Shown here one piece after another: positions 1-7,614 of a DNA stretch of 38,591 bases. A model generated the notes under the pieces. The model made no database searches, was not told the DNA's origin, and saw only the letters and a list, made by a program, of their open reading frames with translations. Source of the DNA: Paenibacillus forsythiae T98 (lineage in GTDB: Bacteria; Bacillota; Bacilli; Paenibacillales; Paenibacillaceae). Both the position numbers and the translations under genes were made by a program. The stretch spans positions 1 to 38,591 of the forward strand of contig NZ_ASSC01000896.1 in the NCBI RefSeq assembly GCF_000520735.1, in the 5' to 3' direction. Within the stretch, counting starts at the first letter, position 1, and the number at the start of each line of letters is the position of its first letter.

Positions 1-50
1 AATACAGTCCGGCGTCGCAGCTTAAGACTAACTGGAGAGGGGGAAAGAGA

Positions 51-371
51 ATGGATGACTATCGCAAATCGGTGGAAGACCGGATTGTGGAAAGCTATAG
101 ACGCGATGAAGAAATGATGATCCTTGTATTCGCCCAATGGTGCGTGAATAACGGTCTTGATCCGGAAGCCCTCTATTTGCAGGCCTATCCGCAGCAGCAG
201 GGCAATGAGCAGCTTGCCAGGGCGCTCTCGCTGACCGTGCCCGTCGACGAGTCCGGCTTTATTTCGGACGACACGGTGCTCGGCGTGCTTTCATTATATG
301 GAAATGACGACCTTGCGTTTGTTATCACCGAGGCGATAGCGGCAAGAGCACAGGAGGAAGGTGGCCGGTAG
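51..371 (+). CDS. Small hypothetical protein (106 aa)
   Basis: I do not recognise this gene. The start is an ATG preceded by a purine-rich GAGAGGGGGA site about 8 bases upstream. The product is acidic and soluble-looking, with no signal peptide, membrane segment or Cys motif. The N-terminal third is charged and probably helical, followed by an aromatic/hydrophobic stretch containing WCVNNGLDP and a Gln-rich loop near residue 47. It ends before an HxlR gene that has its own promoter, so the two are probably not co-transcribed. Coding potential is supported by the ribosome binding site and ordinary composition; the function is unknown. Confidence 0.7.
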   Translation: MDDYRKSVEDRIVESYRRDEEMMILVFAQWCVNNGLDPEALYLQAYPQQQGNEQLARALSLTVPVDESGFISDDTVLGVLSLYGNDDLAFVITEAIAARAQEEGGR

Positions 372-413
372 CGTCGGTTCCAGTTTGGAGCTTGGCACGG
401 GAGTAAACTTTTT

Positions 414-477
414 TTGGAAAGCGATGTTCAGCAGAAGCATAATGTGGTAAAATTATATATACTAACTAAATGTAAGT
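414..477 (+). promoter_or_regulatory. hxlR promoter and candidate HxlR operator
   Basis: A possible sigma-A promoter is TTGGAA (414-419), 18 bases, CATAAT (438-443). Just downstream of the expected start is an imperfect inverted repeat at 461-477, of form ACTnAC-n5-GTnAGT. This resembles the ACT/AGT half-sites bound by HxlR/YodB-type repressors, so autorepression is likely. The promoter is moderate and the operator is inferred from symmetry and position only. Confidence 0.45.
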
Positions 478-502
478 TTTTTTAGAGTGAGAGGTGAGAA
501 CA

Positions 503-820
503 ATGGAAGAGCATCAATTAGCGTTGTGTCCACGCTTCGAAACGGCTTTCTCTTTTTTGGGTAAACGGTGGAACGGCCTCATTATCAAGACACTGATGAG
601 CGGACCCAAGCGTTTTAAGGATATCTCCGGCCTTATTCCCCTGATGAGCGATAAAATGCTGTCGGAACGGATGAAGGATCTGGAAAGCGAAGGCATTCTG
701 GAGCGTCATGTCTATCCGGAGACGCCGGTTCGTATTGAGTACGAGCTTACAGAAAAGGGCCGCGCGCTGGAGCCGGTCATGGAGCAGATTCAGAAATGGG
801 CGGAGCAGTGGGTCAAGTAA
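503..820 (+). CDS. HxlR-family winged-helix transcriptional regulator
   Basis: This is a 105-residue MarR/HxlR-type DNA-binding protein. Family signatures are the early Cys-Pro (LCPRFETAFSFLGKRW), the helix-turn-helix around residues 25-70 (GPKRFKDISG, MSDKMLSERMKDLESEGI), and the wing with VRIEYELTEKGRAL. A single Cys near residue 10 matches the redox- or quinone-sensing Cys of YodB/HypR-type members, so electrophile or redox sensing is plausible but unproven. ATG 503 is preferred over GTG 494 because GAGGTGAG lies at 491-498. It is convergent with the glycosyltransferase gene, and the two share a terminator hairpin. Confidence 0.9.
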   Translation: MEEHQLALCPRFETAFSFLGKRWNGLIIKTLMSGPKRFKDISGLIPLMSDKMLSERMKDLESEGILERHVYPETPVRIEYELTEKGRALEPVMEQIQKWAEQWVK

Positions 821-835
821 AGGCGAAATGAGTAT

Positions 836-872
836 AAAACTGACGTCGAATCGGTCGGCGCCAGTTTTTTTG
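836..872 (+). terminator. Terminator between hxlR and glycosyltransferase
   Basis: An AAACTG arm (837-842) pairs with CAGTTT (862-867), with two further CG pairs inside. Seven T residues follow on the + strand. On the - strand the hairpin is followed by a shorter T-rich stretch, so it may serve both convergent genes. Confidence 0.7.
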
Positions 873-873
873 T

Positions 874-2094
874 TTAGCGGGCAACCTGTGTATTTTTCAG
901 GCTGGATTGATTTATTAACTGTTCAATGGCTTCAGCGGCTCTTGCGGCTCCGCCAGCTTCTTGAATGCTCTTCTGCATGTCCAACACACGCTTCTTCAAC
1001 TGCCCGTCCCCGGAAACCTCTTGAACAGCTTGCCGCAGCACTTGAACCGTTACCTCATCCGGCAGAAAATGCTGTCCAAGTCCCAGTTCCGATACGCGGC
1101 GGGCGGTGATTTCCTGCTCAAACATCTGAGGGATGACCACCAGAGGCACGCCGAAGCTCATTGCTTCCATCGTGCTGTTCATGCCGCCGTGAGAGATAAA
1201 CAACTTGGTGTGCGGGAGAATTTCAAGCTGAGGGACCTGCTGGCGGACAATAAAATTATCCGGGATGTCGCCCAGGCTTTCCGGGCTGATCTTGGAACCT
1301 GTGGACATGACGACTTGCCAACCGGAATCCCGAAAGGCTTCGATGCACATTTGATAAAATTCCGGCCACGGGTTGAAAATTGTGCCTAGCGAGATCAGCA
1401 GGACAGGGCGGTCACGATTCTCATGGATTGGCAGACTTTCATTATAGCTGCGCTTGCCAATAGATGGACCAACAAACAGAAAGTGTTCGTCAAACAGATC
1501 ACCCTGAAGCTGAAAAGCCCGGGGCATAAAGGCAATATTCAATTTCTCCGGAGCAAATAATTCCATAAAGTGTTTAACCGGAATTCCTTCCTTCTCCGTA
1601 AATTCTTTAAGCTTCGCCGCCAATTGATCCTTGATCTCGTCCGAAATGACAGGTAACGCCGATACATGCTCATTCTCCGCATAGGAAGAGAACAGCCGTA
1701 CCGCACTGATCCCATGCTTCGCGGCAAACAGGTTTCCGGAGAGCGCTATAAAATCAAACAGAATTAAATCCGGAAGATCATCTGCATATATCTGCTCTAA
1801 TTGATAGTAAGTGGAAATCGCTTCTTCAAGAAATTTCATGGGGAGATTTTCCGAGTTGGAACTTATGATTTCGTTGATTTGTTTTACATGATTTAGTTGA
1901 TCTAATACGTCTAATGTAGCCGAATGATAGGGAAGAACCGAAGCCCCCGTTTGCTTAACAACCGGTATAAACTGATCTACTGCCGGATAAGTCACTTTGT
2001 AGCCCTTGTTTACAAGCTCGGATACAACGGCGAGTGTTGGATTAATATGTCCGTAAGCAGGAATATTAATCATCGCAATATGAGCCTTCTTCAT
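874..2094 (-). CDS. Macrolide-family (MGT/YjiC-like) glycosyltransferase
   Basis: This 406-residue GT1 (GT-B fold) enzyme is expected to transfer sugar from a UDP-sugar to a small hydrophobic acceptor such as a macrolide or flavonoid. The N-terminal acceptor domain begins IAMINIPAYGHINPTL, the usual GHxNP-type opening of the family. The C-terminal donor domain has VLLISLGTIFN and the nucleotide-sugar signature HGGMNSTMEAMSFGVPLVVIPQ. Length is normal for MGT proteins. A good GGAGGTTGA site precedes the ATG. It is transcribed divergently from a TetR regulator, an arrangement typical of inducible detoxification genes. The acceptor cannot be told from sequence. Confidence 0.9.
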   Translation of the reverse strand: MKKAHIAMINIPAYGHINPTLAVVSELVNKGYKVTYPAVDQFIPVVKQTGASVLPYHSATLDVLDQLNHVKQINEIISSNSENLPMKFLEEAISTYYQLEQIYADDLPDLILFDFIALSGNLFAAKHGISAVRLFSSYAENEHVSALPVISDEIKDQLAAKLKEFTEKEGIPVKHFMELFAPEKLNIAFMPRAFQLQGDLFDEHFLFVGPSIGKRSYNESLPIHENRDRPVLLISLGTIFNPWPEFYQMCIEAFRDSGWQVVMSTGSKISPESLGDIPDNFIVRQQVPQLEILPHTKLFISHGGMNSTMEAMSFGVPLVVIPQMFEQEITARRVSELGLGQHFLPDEVTVQVLRQAVQEVSGDGQLKKRVLDMQKSIQEAGGAARAAEAIEQLINQSSLKNTQVAR

Positions 2095-2121
2095 TCAAAT
2101 CAACCTCCATCTGTATTAGGG

Positions 2122-2178
2122 TTGTGCTAAAGGATGGAATAAATTATAGTATATGTAAAAATAGAGTTCAATTCGAAC
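2122..2178. promoter_or_regulatory. Overlapping divergent promoters with candidate TetR operator
   Basis: On the + strand TTGTGC (2122-2127), 17 bases, TATAGT (2145-2150) would drive the TetR gene. On the - strand TTGAAC (2171-2166), 17 bases, TATAAT (2148-2143) would drive the glycosyltransferase. The two -10 boxes overlap. The palindrome GTTC-n5-GAAC (2166-2178) covers the -35 of the glycosyltransferase promoter and is a natural repressor-binding candidate. Promoters are seen directly; operator use is inferred. Confidence 0.6.
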
Positions 2179-2219
2179 AAAGAGTTGACCCGCGAAAATA
2201 GACAAAAGAGGTGAAAGTG

Positions 2220-2813
2220 TTGCAGCAAACAAGAGAATGGATTTTGGAGGCCTTGCTTGCATTGTTGGAGACAACACCTTACGATCAGATTAAAATTACC
2301 CATATCACCAAGAAAGCTGGAGTTGCCAGGCAGACTTACTACAGGAATTACAAAAGTAAAGATGATATTATTGTCAACTATTTGAATGATATTTTTAACG
2401 AGCGGCTGCTCATCGTAAAAAAATGCCAGGGCATGGATCAAAGCGAGCTTTTTAATGAACTCCTCTTCAAGCACTTGCAGAAGCATCGTAAGCCTTTACT
2501 GAAAATTATCAAAGCGGGGCCGTATGATTTAATACTTCAGCATTTTGAGAAGTTCATAAAATATTTGGTGCTGCTATATAAAAAGGAGCATACCGAAATA
2601 GATCAATTAAATGAATTGCATTATAAATACTCCATAAAGTATCAAATGGCGGGAATTTACACAATTATTGTTGACTGGCTCAAGAACGATATGCCGTTGT
2701 CTTTTGAAGAGCTGATAACCATCCTGAGTGAGTTTGGCAAGTCATTTATTGAACAAGGAAATTATGTGCCTGATATTTTATTCAACTGTGCCGATCAATT
2801 TGAGAAATTGTAG
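2220..2813 (+). CDS. TetR/AcrR-family transcriptional regulator
   Basis: The product of about 197 residues has the TetR N-terminal helix-turn-helix (roughly residues 20-55: YDQIKITHITKKAGVARQTY then YRNYKSKDDI). A helical ligand/dimerisation domain with a TetR_C_33-like look follows. TTG 2220 is preferred because AGAGGTGA (2207-2214) sits 6 bases upstream; GTG 2211 and GTG 2217 are in frame but overlap or crowd that site. It is divergent from the glycosyltransferase with a shared regulatory region, so it probably represses that gene and itself. The inducer is unknown. Confidence 0.88.
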   Translation: MQQTREWILEALLALLETTPYDQIKITHITKKAGVARQTYYRNYKSKDDIIVNYLNDIFNERLLIVKKCQGMDQSELFNELLFKHLQKHRKPLLKIIKAGPYDLILQHFEKFIKYLVLLYKKEHTEIDQLNELHYKYSIKYQMAGIYTIIVDWLKNDMPLSFEELITILSEFGKSFIEQGNYVPDILFNCADQFEKL

Positions 2814-2824
2814 TGGGCGCTTTA

Positions 2825-2842
2825 GCGGGAGCAGACTCCCGC
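2825..2842 (+). other. Hairpin after the TetR gene
   Basis: A perfect 7-bp GC-rich stem (GCGGGAG / CTCCCGC) with a CAGA loop lies 12 bases after the TetR stop. No T-run follows, so it is not a classical intrinsic terminator. It may stabilise the 3' end. Confidence 0.45.
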
Positions 2843-2898
2843 CATTCCATGGAACGACAGGGATGCTGCTCTATGCCGTGACTTCCCTGAGAAAAGAC

Positions 2899-2929
2899 TT
2901 GCACAACGGCTATAAAGAAGTAATATAAT
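2899..2929 (+). promoter_or_regulatory. Possible promoter of the Cys-motif gene
   Basis: TTGCAC (2899-2904) and TATAAT (2924-2929) are separated by 19 bases. An alternative -10, TAATAT (2921-2926), gives 16. Spacing is imperfect, so the assignment is tentative. No Crp/Fnr palindrome is evident here, unlike the downstream ric promoter. Confidence 0.35.
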
Positions 2930-3021
2930 AGAAAAAAGAGATGTTCCCTGCTTATTGGAAGCGCTTACTAATTTCGGGCAAACTCCCCGTCTGGCGGGGC
3001 AAATTAAGGGAGGCGACCAAG

Positions 3022-3750
3022 ATGAAGACCACCCTGCTCTCGCGGGAAGTAGGTTATGGAAAGAAGGATGTAGCCGAGCTGGAAACGGCATCCGTCAAAG
3101 TGCAGCTGATTTATGACAAAACGCTGTTTATGCTGCACAGCCATATTCCTGCCTCGTTATGGAACGCTATGATTGGAGTGCCTTACAGCGTGATCTCCTC
3201 CCTGTACAAGGGCAACGGCGAGGACGGCACGGTATTTCAGAAATGGATTCAAGGGCCTGCGGGCTGGAAATGCATCGGGTGTGAGCGGCACTGTCTGGAA
3301 CAAGGGGATTCGGAAGCCGAGGCGGGAACCTCATCGGATCAGCGGCGCACCTATACGTTCCATAACGGCAGAAGACAAAGCCTGATTCTTCAGGCGGTGA
3401 TTTGGTCCCTATATGAAAAAACGCTGCTGCTTCATCCTTTTCTGGGCACGGAGGCGTTTCTGGACGGTGAGGATCTGGAGACGATTTCGGCCTATTTTGT
3501 CCCCACTTATGTCAATGACGTCCGGTTTCGGGAGCTCAACAAGCCCTGCAAAGCATACACGGATACCAATATACGTGTCTTTCAGGAATGGATCGCCGCT
3601 CCGGATCTTGTGCTTCAATGGGATGGCGGCATGACGGAAGGAAGGTGGATGACCGGGGTCTTTACCAATCAGGCCAAATTCGCGGGACTCGGCCCTTACC
3701 TGAAGGACTCCGCAGGCAAGCGTACGTATATGGAAGCCTATGTGCAGTAA
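3022..3750 (+). CDS. Unknown protein with CX2CX3C motif, beside ric
   Basis: I do not recognise this 242-residue protein. The start at ATG 3022 is chosen because AAGGGAGG lies at 3006-3013; an upstream in-frame ATG at 2941 has no good ribosome binding site. It has no signal peptide or membrane segment and many aromatic residues. A CX2CX3C cluster (WKCIGCERHCLEQ) near residues 87-97 could bind zinc or an Fe-S cluster. An acidic low-complexity linker follows, and two further conserved-looking stretches are FVPTYVNDVRF and LQWDGGMTEGRWM. It precedes the Fe-S repair gene ric and the nitrite reductase operon, suggesting but not proving a link to anaerobic or nitrosative metabolism. Confidence 0.7.
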   Translation: MKTTLLSREVGYGKKDVAELETASVKVQLIYDKTLFMLHSHIPASLWNAMIGVPYSVISSLYKGNGEDGTVFQKWIQGPAGWKCIGCERHCLEQGDSEAEAGTSSDQRRTYTFHNGRRQSLILQAVIWSLYEKTLLLHPFLGTEAFLDGEDLETISAYFVPTYVNDVRFRELNKPCKAYTDTNIRVFQEWIAAPDLVLQWDGGMTEGRWMTGVFTNQAKFAGLGPYLKDSAGKRTYMEAYVQ

Positions 3751-3778
3751 AATCTGTTCAATATGTTGACGGATTTGC

Positions 3779-3794
3779 CGTGATTCCAATCACA
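3779..3794 (+). promoter_or_regulatory. Fnr/Crp-type site before ric
   Basis: The sequence CGTGA-TTCCAA-TCACA matches the Bacillus Fnr consensus TGTGA-N6-TCACA at 9 of 10 positions. With the site at -41.5, transcription would start near 3828. The -10 at that spacing (TAAGGT, 3816-3821) is poor, as expected of an activator-dependent promoter. Confidence 0.65.
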
Positions 3795-3861
3795 TAGAAG
3801 CTCTCCTTCCGGGGTTAAGGTGAAGTAGTAGATGAACCAGCACCCCTAAGGAGGAGACATT

Positions 3862-4566
3862 ATGAGTATTAAACAACCTTTATTTAATAGCGAAACGTTG
3901 GTAAGAGATATTGTGCTGCAATTTCCCAAAGCGGCGGACTACTTCAAGGCGAACAAAATCGATTTCTGCTGCGGCGGCACCAAGCCGCTTCGAGACGCTG
4001 CGGACGAGCTCGGTCTTGACGCAGGCGCTGTCACCACGGATTTGTACAAGCTGGTGGAGCAGTATCCGGTGCTTGAGGAAGATACCGCGTGGATCGGAGC
4101 GTCGTCCGAAGCGCTGATCGGCCATATTGTGAGCAAGCATCACCGTTATCTCCGCGAAGAGCTGCCGCTGATCGGTCAGAACGTGGCCAAAGTATTTCAT
4201 GCGCACGGCGGAGATTCTCCGCATCTGGCGGAGTTGTACCGTCTGTTCAATGAGCTGAAGGACGAGTTGCTGGAGCACACGGCAAAAGAAGAAGCCCAGG
4301 ATTTCCCGGGCATTCTTGCCTATGAGCAACAAGGAGACAATGAGTCTTTAGCCGCTCTGCGCAAGGCTATTAGCGATTTGGAAGAGGAGCATGACGCCGC
4401 AGGGAACCTGCTGAGACAACTCCGCGCCGTTACCGCCGACTTCACTCCCCCCGAGCACGCCTGCACAACCTACCGCCTGACCTATGCGCGGCTGGAGGAG
4501 CTGGAAGGCATGACCTTTGAGCATGTACATCTGGAGAACAACATTTTGTTCCCGCGGTATCAATAA
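3862..4566 (+). CDS. scdA: Iron-sulfur cluster repair di-iron protein (Ric/ScdA/YtfE)
   Basis: This 234-residue cytoplasmic protein is of the family that repairs Fe-S clusters damaged by nitric oxide or peroxide. The N-terminal DUF542/ScdA_N domain (about residues 8-60) contains the FCCGG motif (NKIDFCCGGTKPL). The hemerythrin-like domain (about residues 85-230) carries the di-iron ligand pattern: HHRYLREEL, HGGDSP, HTAKEEAQDFP, EEHDAAG and FEHVHLENNILFPR. AAGGAGGAG precedes the ATG. The Fnr-type site upstream and the nitrite reductase operon downstream fit a role in protecting the cell from NO made during nitrite reduction. Confidence 0.95.
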   Translation: MSIKQPLFNSETLVRDIVLQFPKAADYFKANKIDFCCGGTKPLRDAADELGLDAGAVTTDLYKLVEQYPVLEEDTAWIGASSEALIGHIVSKHHRYLREELPLIGQNVAKVFHAHGGDSPHLAELYRLFNELKDELLEHTAKEEAQDFPGILAYEQQGDNESLAALRKAISDLEEEHDAAGNLLRQLRAVTADFTPPEHACTTYRLTYARLEELEGMTFEHVHLENNILFPRYQ

Positions 4567-4584
4567 AATTTCCATTTGGCACAC

Positions 4585-4630
4585 CAGCCGGTTTTCCTCA
4601 ATGATTTCGGGGAGAATCGGCTGTTTGTTC
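4585..4630 (+). terminator. Terminator after ric
   Basis: CAGCCGGTTTTCC (4585-4597) pairs with GGAGAATCGGCTG (4611-4623), counting G-T wobbles, and a T-rich tract follows. It separates ric from the nirB promoter. Confidence 0.65.
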
Positions 4631-4685
4631 TGCCCTAATTAAAGATTTGTCAAGAGGGTAGGGATTAAAAAATGTTACAGGTTGG

Positions 4686-4748
4686 CGTGAAATCTTTCAC
4701 TATTGCTGTGACTGCAGTCACGCGGCGGAAAAATGTAAAATGTATAAT
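4686..4748 (+). promoter_or_regulatory. nirB promoter with tandem Fnr-type sites
   Basis: Site 1 is CGTGA-AATCTT-TCACT (4686-4701). Site 2 is TGTGA-CTGCAG-TCACG (4707-4722). A TATAAT -10 lies at 4743-4748, so the start is about 4755 and site 2 is centred at about -41, the class II activator position. Site 1 is exactly 21 bp (two turns) further up on the same helix face. There is no good -35, as expected for Fnr dependence. Confidence 0.75.
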
Positions 4749-4802
4749 TCCGGTATAAAGCTACAAGAGAAGACAATCCAAGCTTTAAAGGAGGGCCTGA
4801 CA

Positions 4803-7231
4803 ATGACAACGAATCGGGAAAAATTAGTGCTGATCGGCAACGGTATGGCGGGCGTCGGCGCGATTGAGCAGATTTTGAAGCTGGGCGGAGCATACGATAT
4901 CACGGTCTTCGGCAGCGAGCCTTATCCGAACTATAACCGCATTATGCTGTCTTACGTCCTTGAAGGAAGCAAAACGGTGGACGATATTATTCTGAATGAC
5001 CGGGACTGGTACAAGAATAACGGCATTATGCTGCACACAGGAACGACGGTTACCCGCATTGACAGAGAACAGAGGAAGGTTATCGCGGAGAACGGATTGG
5101 CGGCCCCATACGATAAAGTCATTATCGCCACCGGTTCCCAATCGTTCATTTTGCCCATCCCGGGCAGCGGCAAGGAAGGCGTCGTCGGCTTCCGCGACAT
5201 TGCCGACTGTGAAGCGATGCTGGAAGCCGCCAAGCAGTACACGAAAGCGGCTGTCATCGGCGGCGGATTGCTTGGCCTTGAAGCGGCGAAGGGACTTGTG
5301 AACCTTGGTATGGACGTAACGGTCGTCCATCTGATGGAAGACCTGATGGAGCGCCAGCTCGATCATACCGCCGCTTCGATGCTGAAAGCGGAGCTGGAGC
5401 GGCAGGGCGTCAAGTTCGCCATGGGCAAGCAGACGGTGGAGCTGACCGGCGAGGAGCGGGTAAGCGGCCTGCGCTTCAGCGACGGTACGGAACTGGAAGC
5501 GCAGTTCGTGGTCATGGCCGTCGGCATCAAGCCGAATGCAGCCTTGGCAAAGGAAAGCGGCATTGAGGCGAACCGTGGCATTGTGGTGAACGACTACCTG
5601 GAAACATCGCTTCCGGGTGTGTATTCCGTCGGCGAATGCGCCGAGCACCGTGGCGTCTGCTATGGCCTGGTCGCCCCGCTGTTTGAACAGGGAACCGTGC
5701 TTGCGAAGCACTTATGCGGCGTGGAGACGAGGCCCTATGAAGGTTCGGTCGTCTCAACCAAGCTGAAGATTTCAGGGGTGGATGTCTTCTCGGCCGGGGA
5801 ATTCATCGATACGCCGGAGCACACGGTCATTTCCGCCAAGGATGACTGGAAGAGAACCTACAAAAAAGTCCTGCTGAGGGATAACCGTATAGTCGGCGCC
5901 GTTCTGTTCGGCGATGTGACGGAAGCGTCCAGCCTGCAGAAGCTGGTGAAGCAGGGCGCGGAGATGACGGACGACATTTATGCGGAAGTTATGGGCACCG
6001 GCTGCTGCGGCGGAGGCGGGACCAAGAAGCCGGCGTCCGTTGAAAGCATGGCCGACGAAGAAATCGTCTGCGGCTGCAACGGCGTGACCAAGAAGACGAT
6101 CGTTGACGCCATTCAGGGTAACGGCTTTACCACCGTGATGAGATCAAGGCCTGCACCGGAGCAACACGATCCTGCGGCGGCTGTAAGCCGGTCGTAGAAC
6201 AGATTCTGCACTACGTGCTTGGCGATGGCTTCAAGCAGAGCGCAAAGACGGGGATCTGCGGCTGCACAACGCTCAGCCGGGATGAAATCGTGGCCGAAAT
6301 CCGGGCTAAGGGACTGACGACGACGAAAGAAGTCATGAACGTTCTTGGCTGGAAGCAGGAGGAGGGCTGTTCGAAATGCCGTCCGGCGATCAACTATTAT
6401 CTGGGCATGATCTATCCGGATACGCATAAAGACGAGAAGGAGTCGCGCTTTGTCAACGAACGGATGAGCGCCAATATTCAGAAGGACGGCACTTTTACGG
6501 TCGTTCCGCGGATGTACGGCGGGGTGACAACCCCGGAAGATCTGAAGAAAATCGCCGATGTCTCCATCAAGTACGACGTCAAGGTCGTCAAAGTGACCGG
6601 CGGGCAGCGTCTCGATCTGATCGGTATCAAGAAAGAGGATGTGCCCAAAGTTTGGGAGGAGCTGGACATGCCGTCCGGCTACGCTTACGCCAAGTCGCTG
6701 CGGACGGTCAAGACCTGTGTCGGATCGCAGTTCTGCCGGTTCGGCACTCAGGATTCGATGGGCATGGGCGCGCTGCTGGAACGCAAATACGAGCGGCTGG
6801 ACTTCCCTGCAAAATTCAAGATGGCTGTCAACGGCTGCCCCCGGAACTGCGCGGAATCATGTACGAAGGACATCGGCATCGTCGGCAACGACGGAGGCTG
6901 GGAGGTGTTCATCGGCGGCAACGGCGGCATCAAGCCGCGGATCGCGGACTCCTTCTGCAAAGTGAAGACGGATGAAGAGCTGGTGGAAATCTGCTCCGCC
7001 GTTATGCAGTATTACCGCGAAACCGGCAACTACCTGGAAAGAACGTCCGATTGGGTGGAGCGCATGGGGCTGGACAGCATCAAGGCTGTCATTCTGGACA
7101 ACGAAGAGGAGCGCAAGGCGCTAGCGCAGCGGATCGATTTTGCTTTGACCCAGGTTACAGATCCATGGAAAAAAATGCTAAGCGACGGCCGGGCGCGCAC
7201 TGCGCTGTTTGACGCGGCGGAAATCCGTTAA
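4803..7231 (+). pseudogene. nirB: Nitrite reductase large subunit nirB, split by frameshift
   Basis: NADH-dependent assimilatory/ammonifying nitrite reductase reduces nitrite to ammonia. The gene is read in two pieces: 4803-6197, and the -1 frame continuing from about 6137 to 7231. The first piece holds the FAD/NAD(P) oxidoreductase (GNGMAGVGA, then the GGGLLGLEAA dinucleotide motif) and the start of the first BFD-like [2Fe-2S] domain (CGCNG near residue 423). The second resumes with ACTGATRSCGGCKP, a second BFD-like domain (ICGCTT, GCSKCRP) and the sirohaem/4Fe-4S ligands (CVGSQFC and CPRNCAESC). Restoring one G near 6137 gives one reading frame of 809 residues, the normal family length, with no other lesion. 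AAAGGAGG at 4787-4794 fixes the start. It could be a recent mutation or a sequencing error. Confidence 0.9.
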
Positions 7232-7257
7232 TCAACCCGTGAAAAGGAGTGACAGTG

Positions 7258-7578
7258 ATGGGAGTAGCAAGACAAACCTATCCCGCTGGCAAGGTGGAGG
7301 AATATCTGAAGCAAATCGGCCGCGTAGTTATCATCAAGGGGATAGAACTGGCCGTGTTCCGTACTTCGGGGGACGAGTTCTATGCTCTGGAGAACCGCAA
7401 CCCCCATCCCAAGGGCGGCCCGCTGGCCGAAGGGATCGTCTCCGGGCATTATCTGTACGATCCGCTGTATGACTGGAAAATCGATCTTCGCACCGGCGAG
7501 GTTCAGGCCCCCGACAAGGGGCAGGCGGCGGCTTATCCGGTCCATGTTGACGGGGATAGCGTTGTTATTGAAATTTAA
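7258..7578 (+). CDS. nirD: Nitrite reductase small subunit NirD (Rieske-like fold)
   Basis: The 106-residue small subunit of NADH-nitrite reductase follows nirB by 26 bases in the same operon. ATG 7258 is chosen over GTG 7249 because AAAGGAG (7243-7249) is correctly spaced for it. The fold-defining stretch GGPLAEGIVSGHYLYDPLYD and DWKIDLRTGEVQAP are typical. The Rieske iron ligands are absent: the usual CPH reads NPH, and the usual CPLH reads DPLY. The protein therefore probably binds no [2Fe-2S] cluster, as in the E. coli-type NirD. It is thought to be needed for assembly or activity of the NirB holoenzyme. Confidence 0.9.
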   Translation: MGVARQTYPAGKVEEYLKQIGRVVIIKGIELAVFRTSGDEFYALENRNPHPKGGPLAEGIVSGHYLYDPLYDWKIDLRTGEVQAPDKGQAAAYPVHVDGDSVVIEI

Positions 7579-7614
7579 GAATACCGCAGAGAAAAATTAG
7601 TGGGGTGCCAGGAC

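Noticed and set aside
6130-6200. Programmed ribosomal frameshift in nirB
   Set aside because: No slippery heptamer, internal Shine-Dalgarno or clear downstream stem is placed at the junction. A mutation or sequencing error is simpler.
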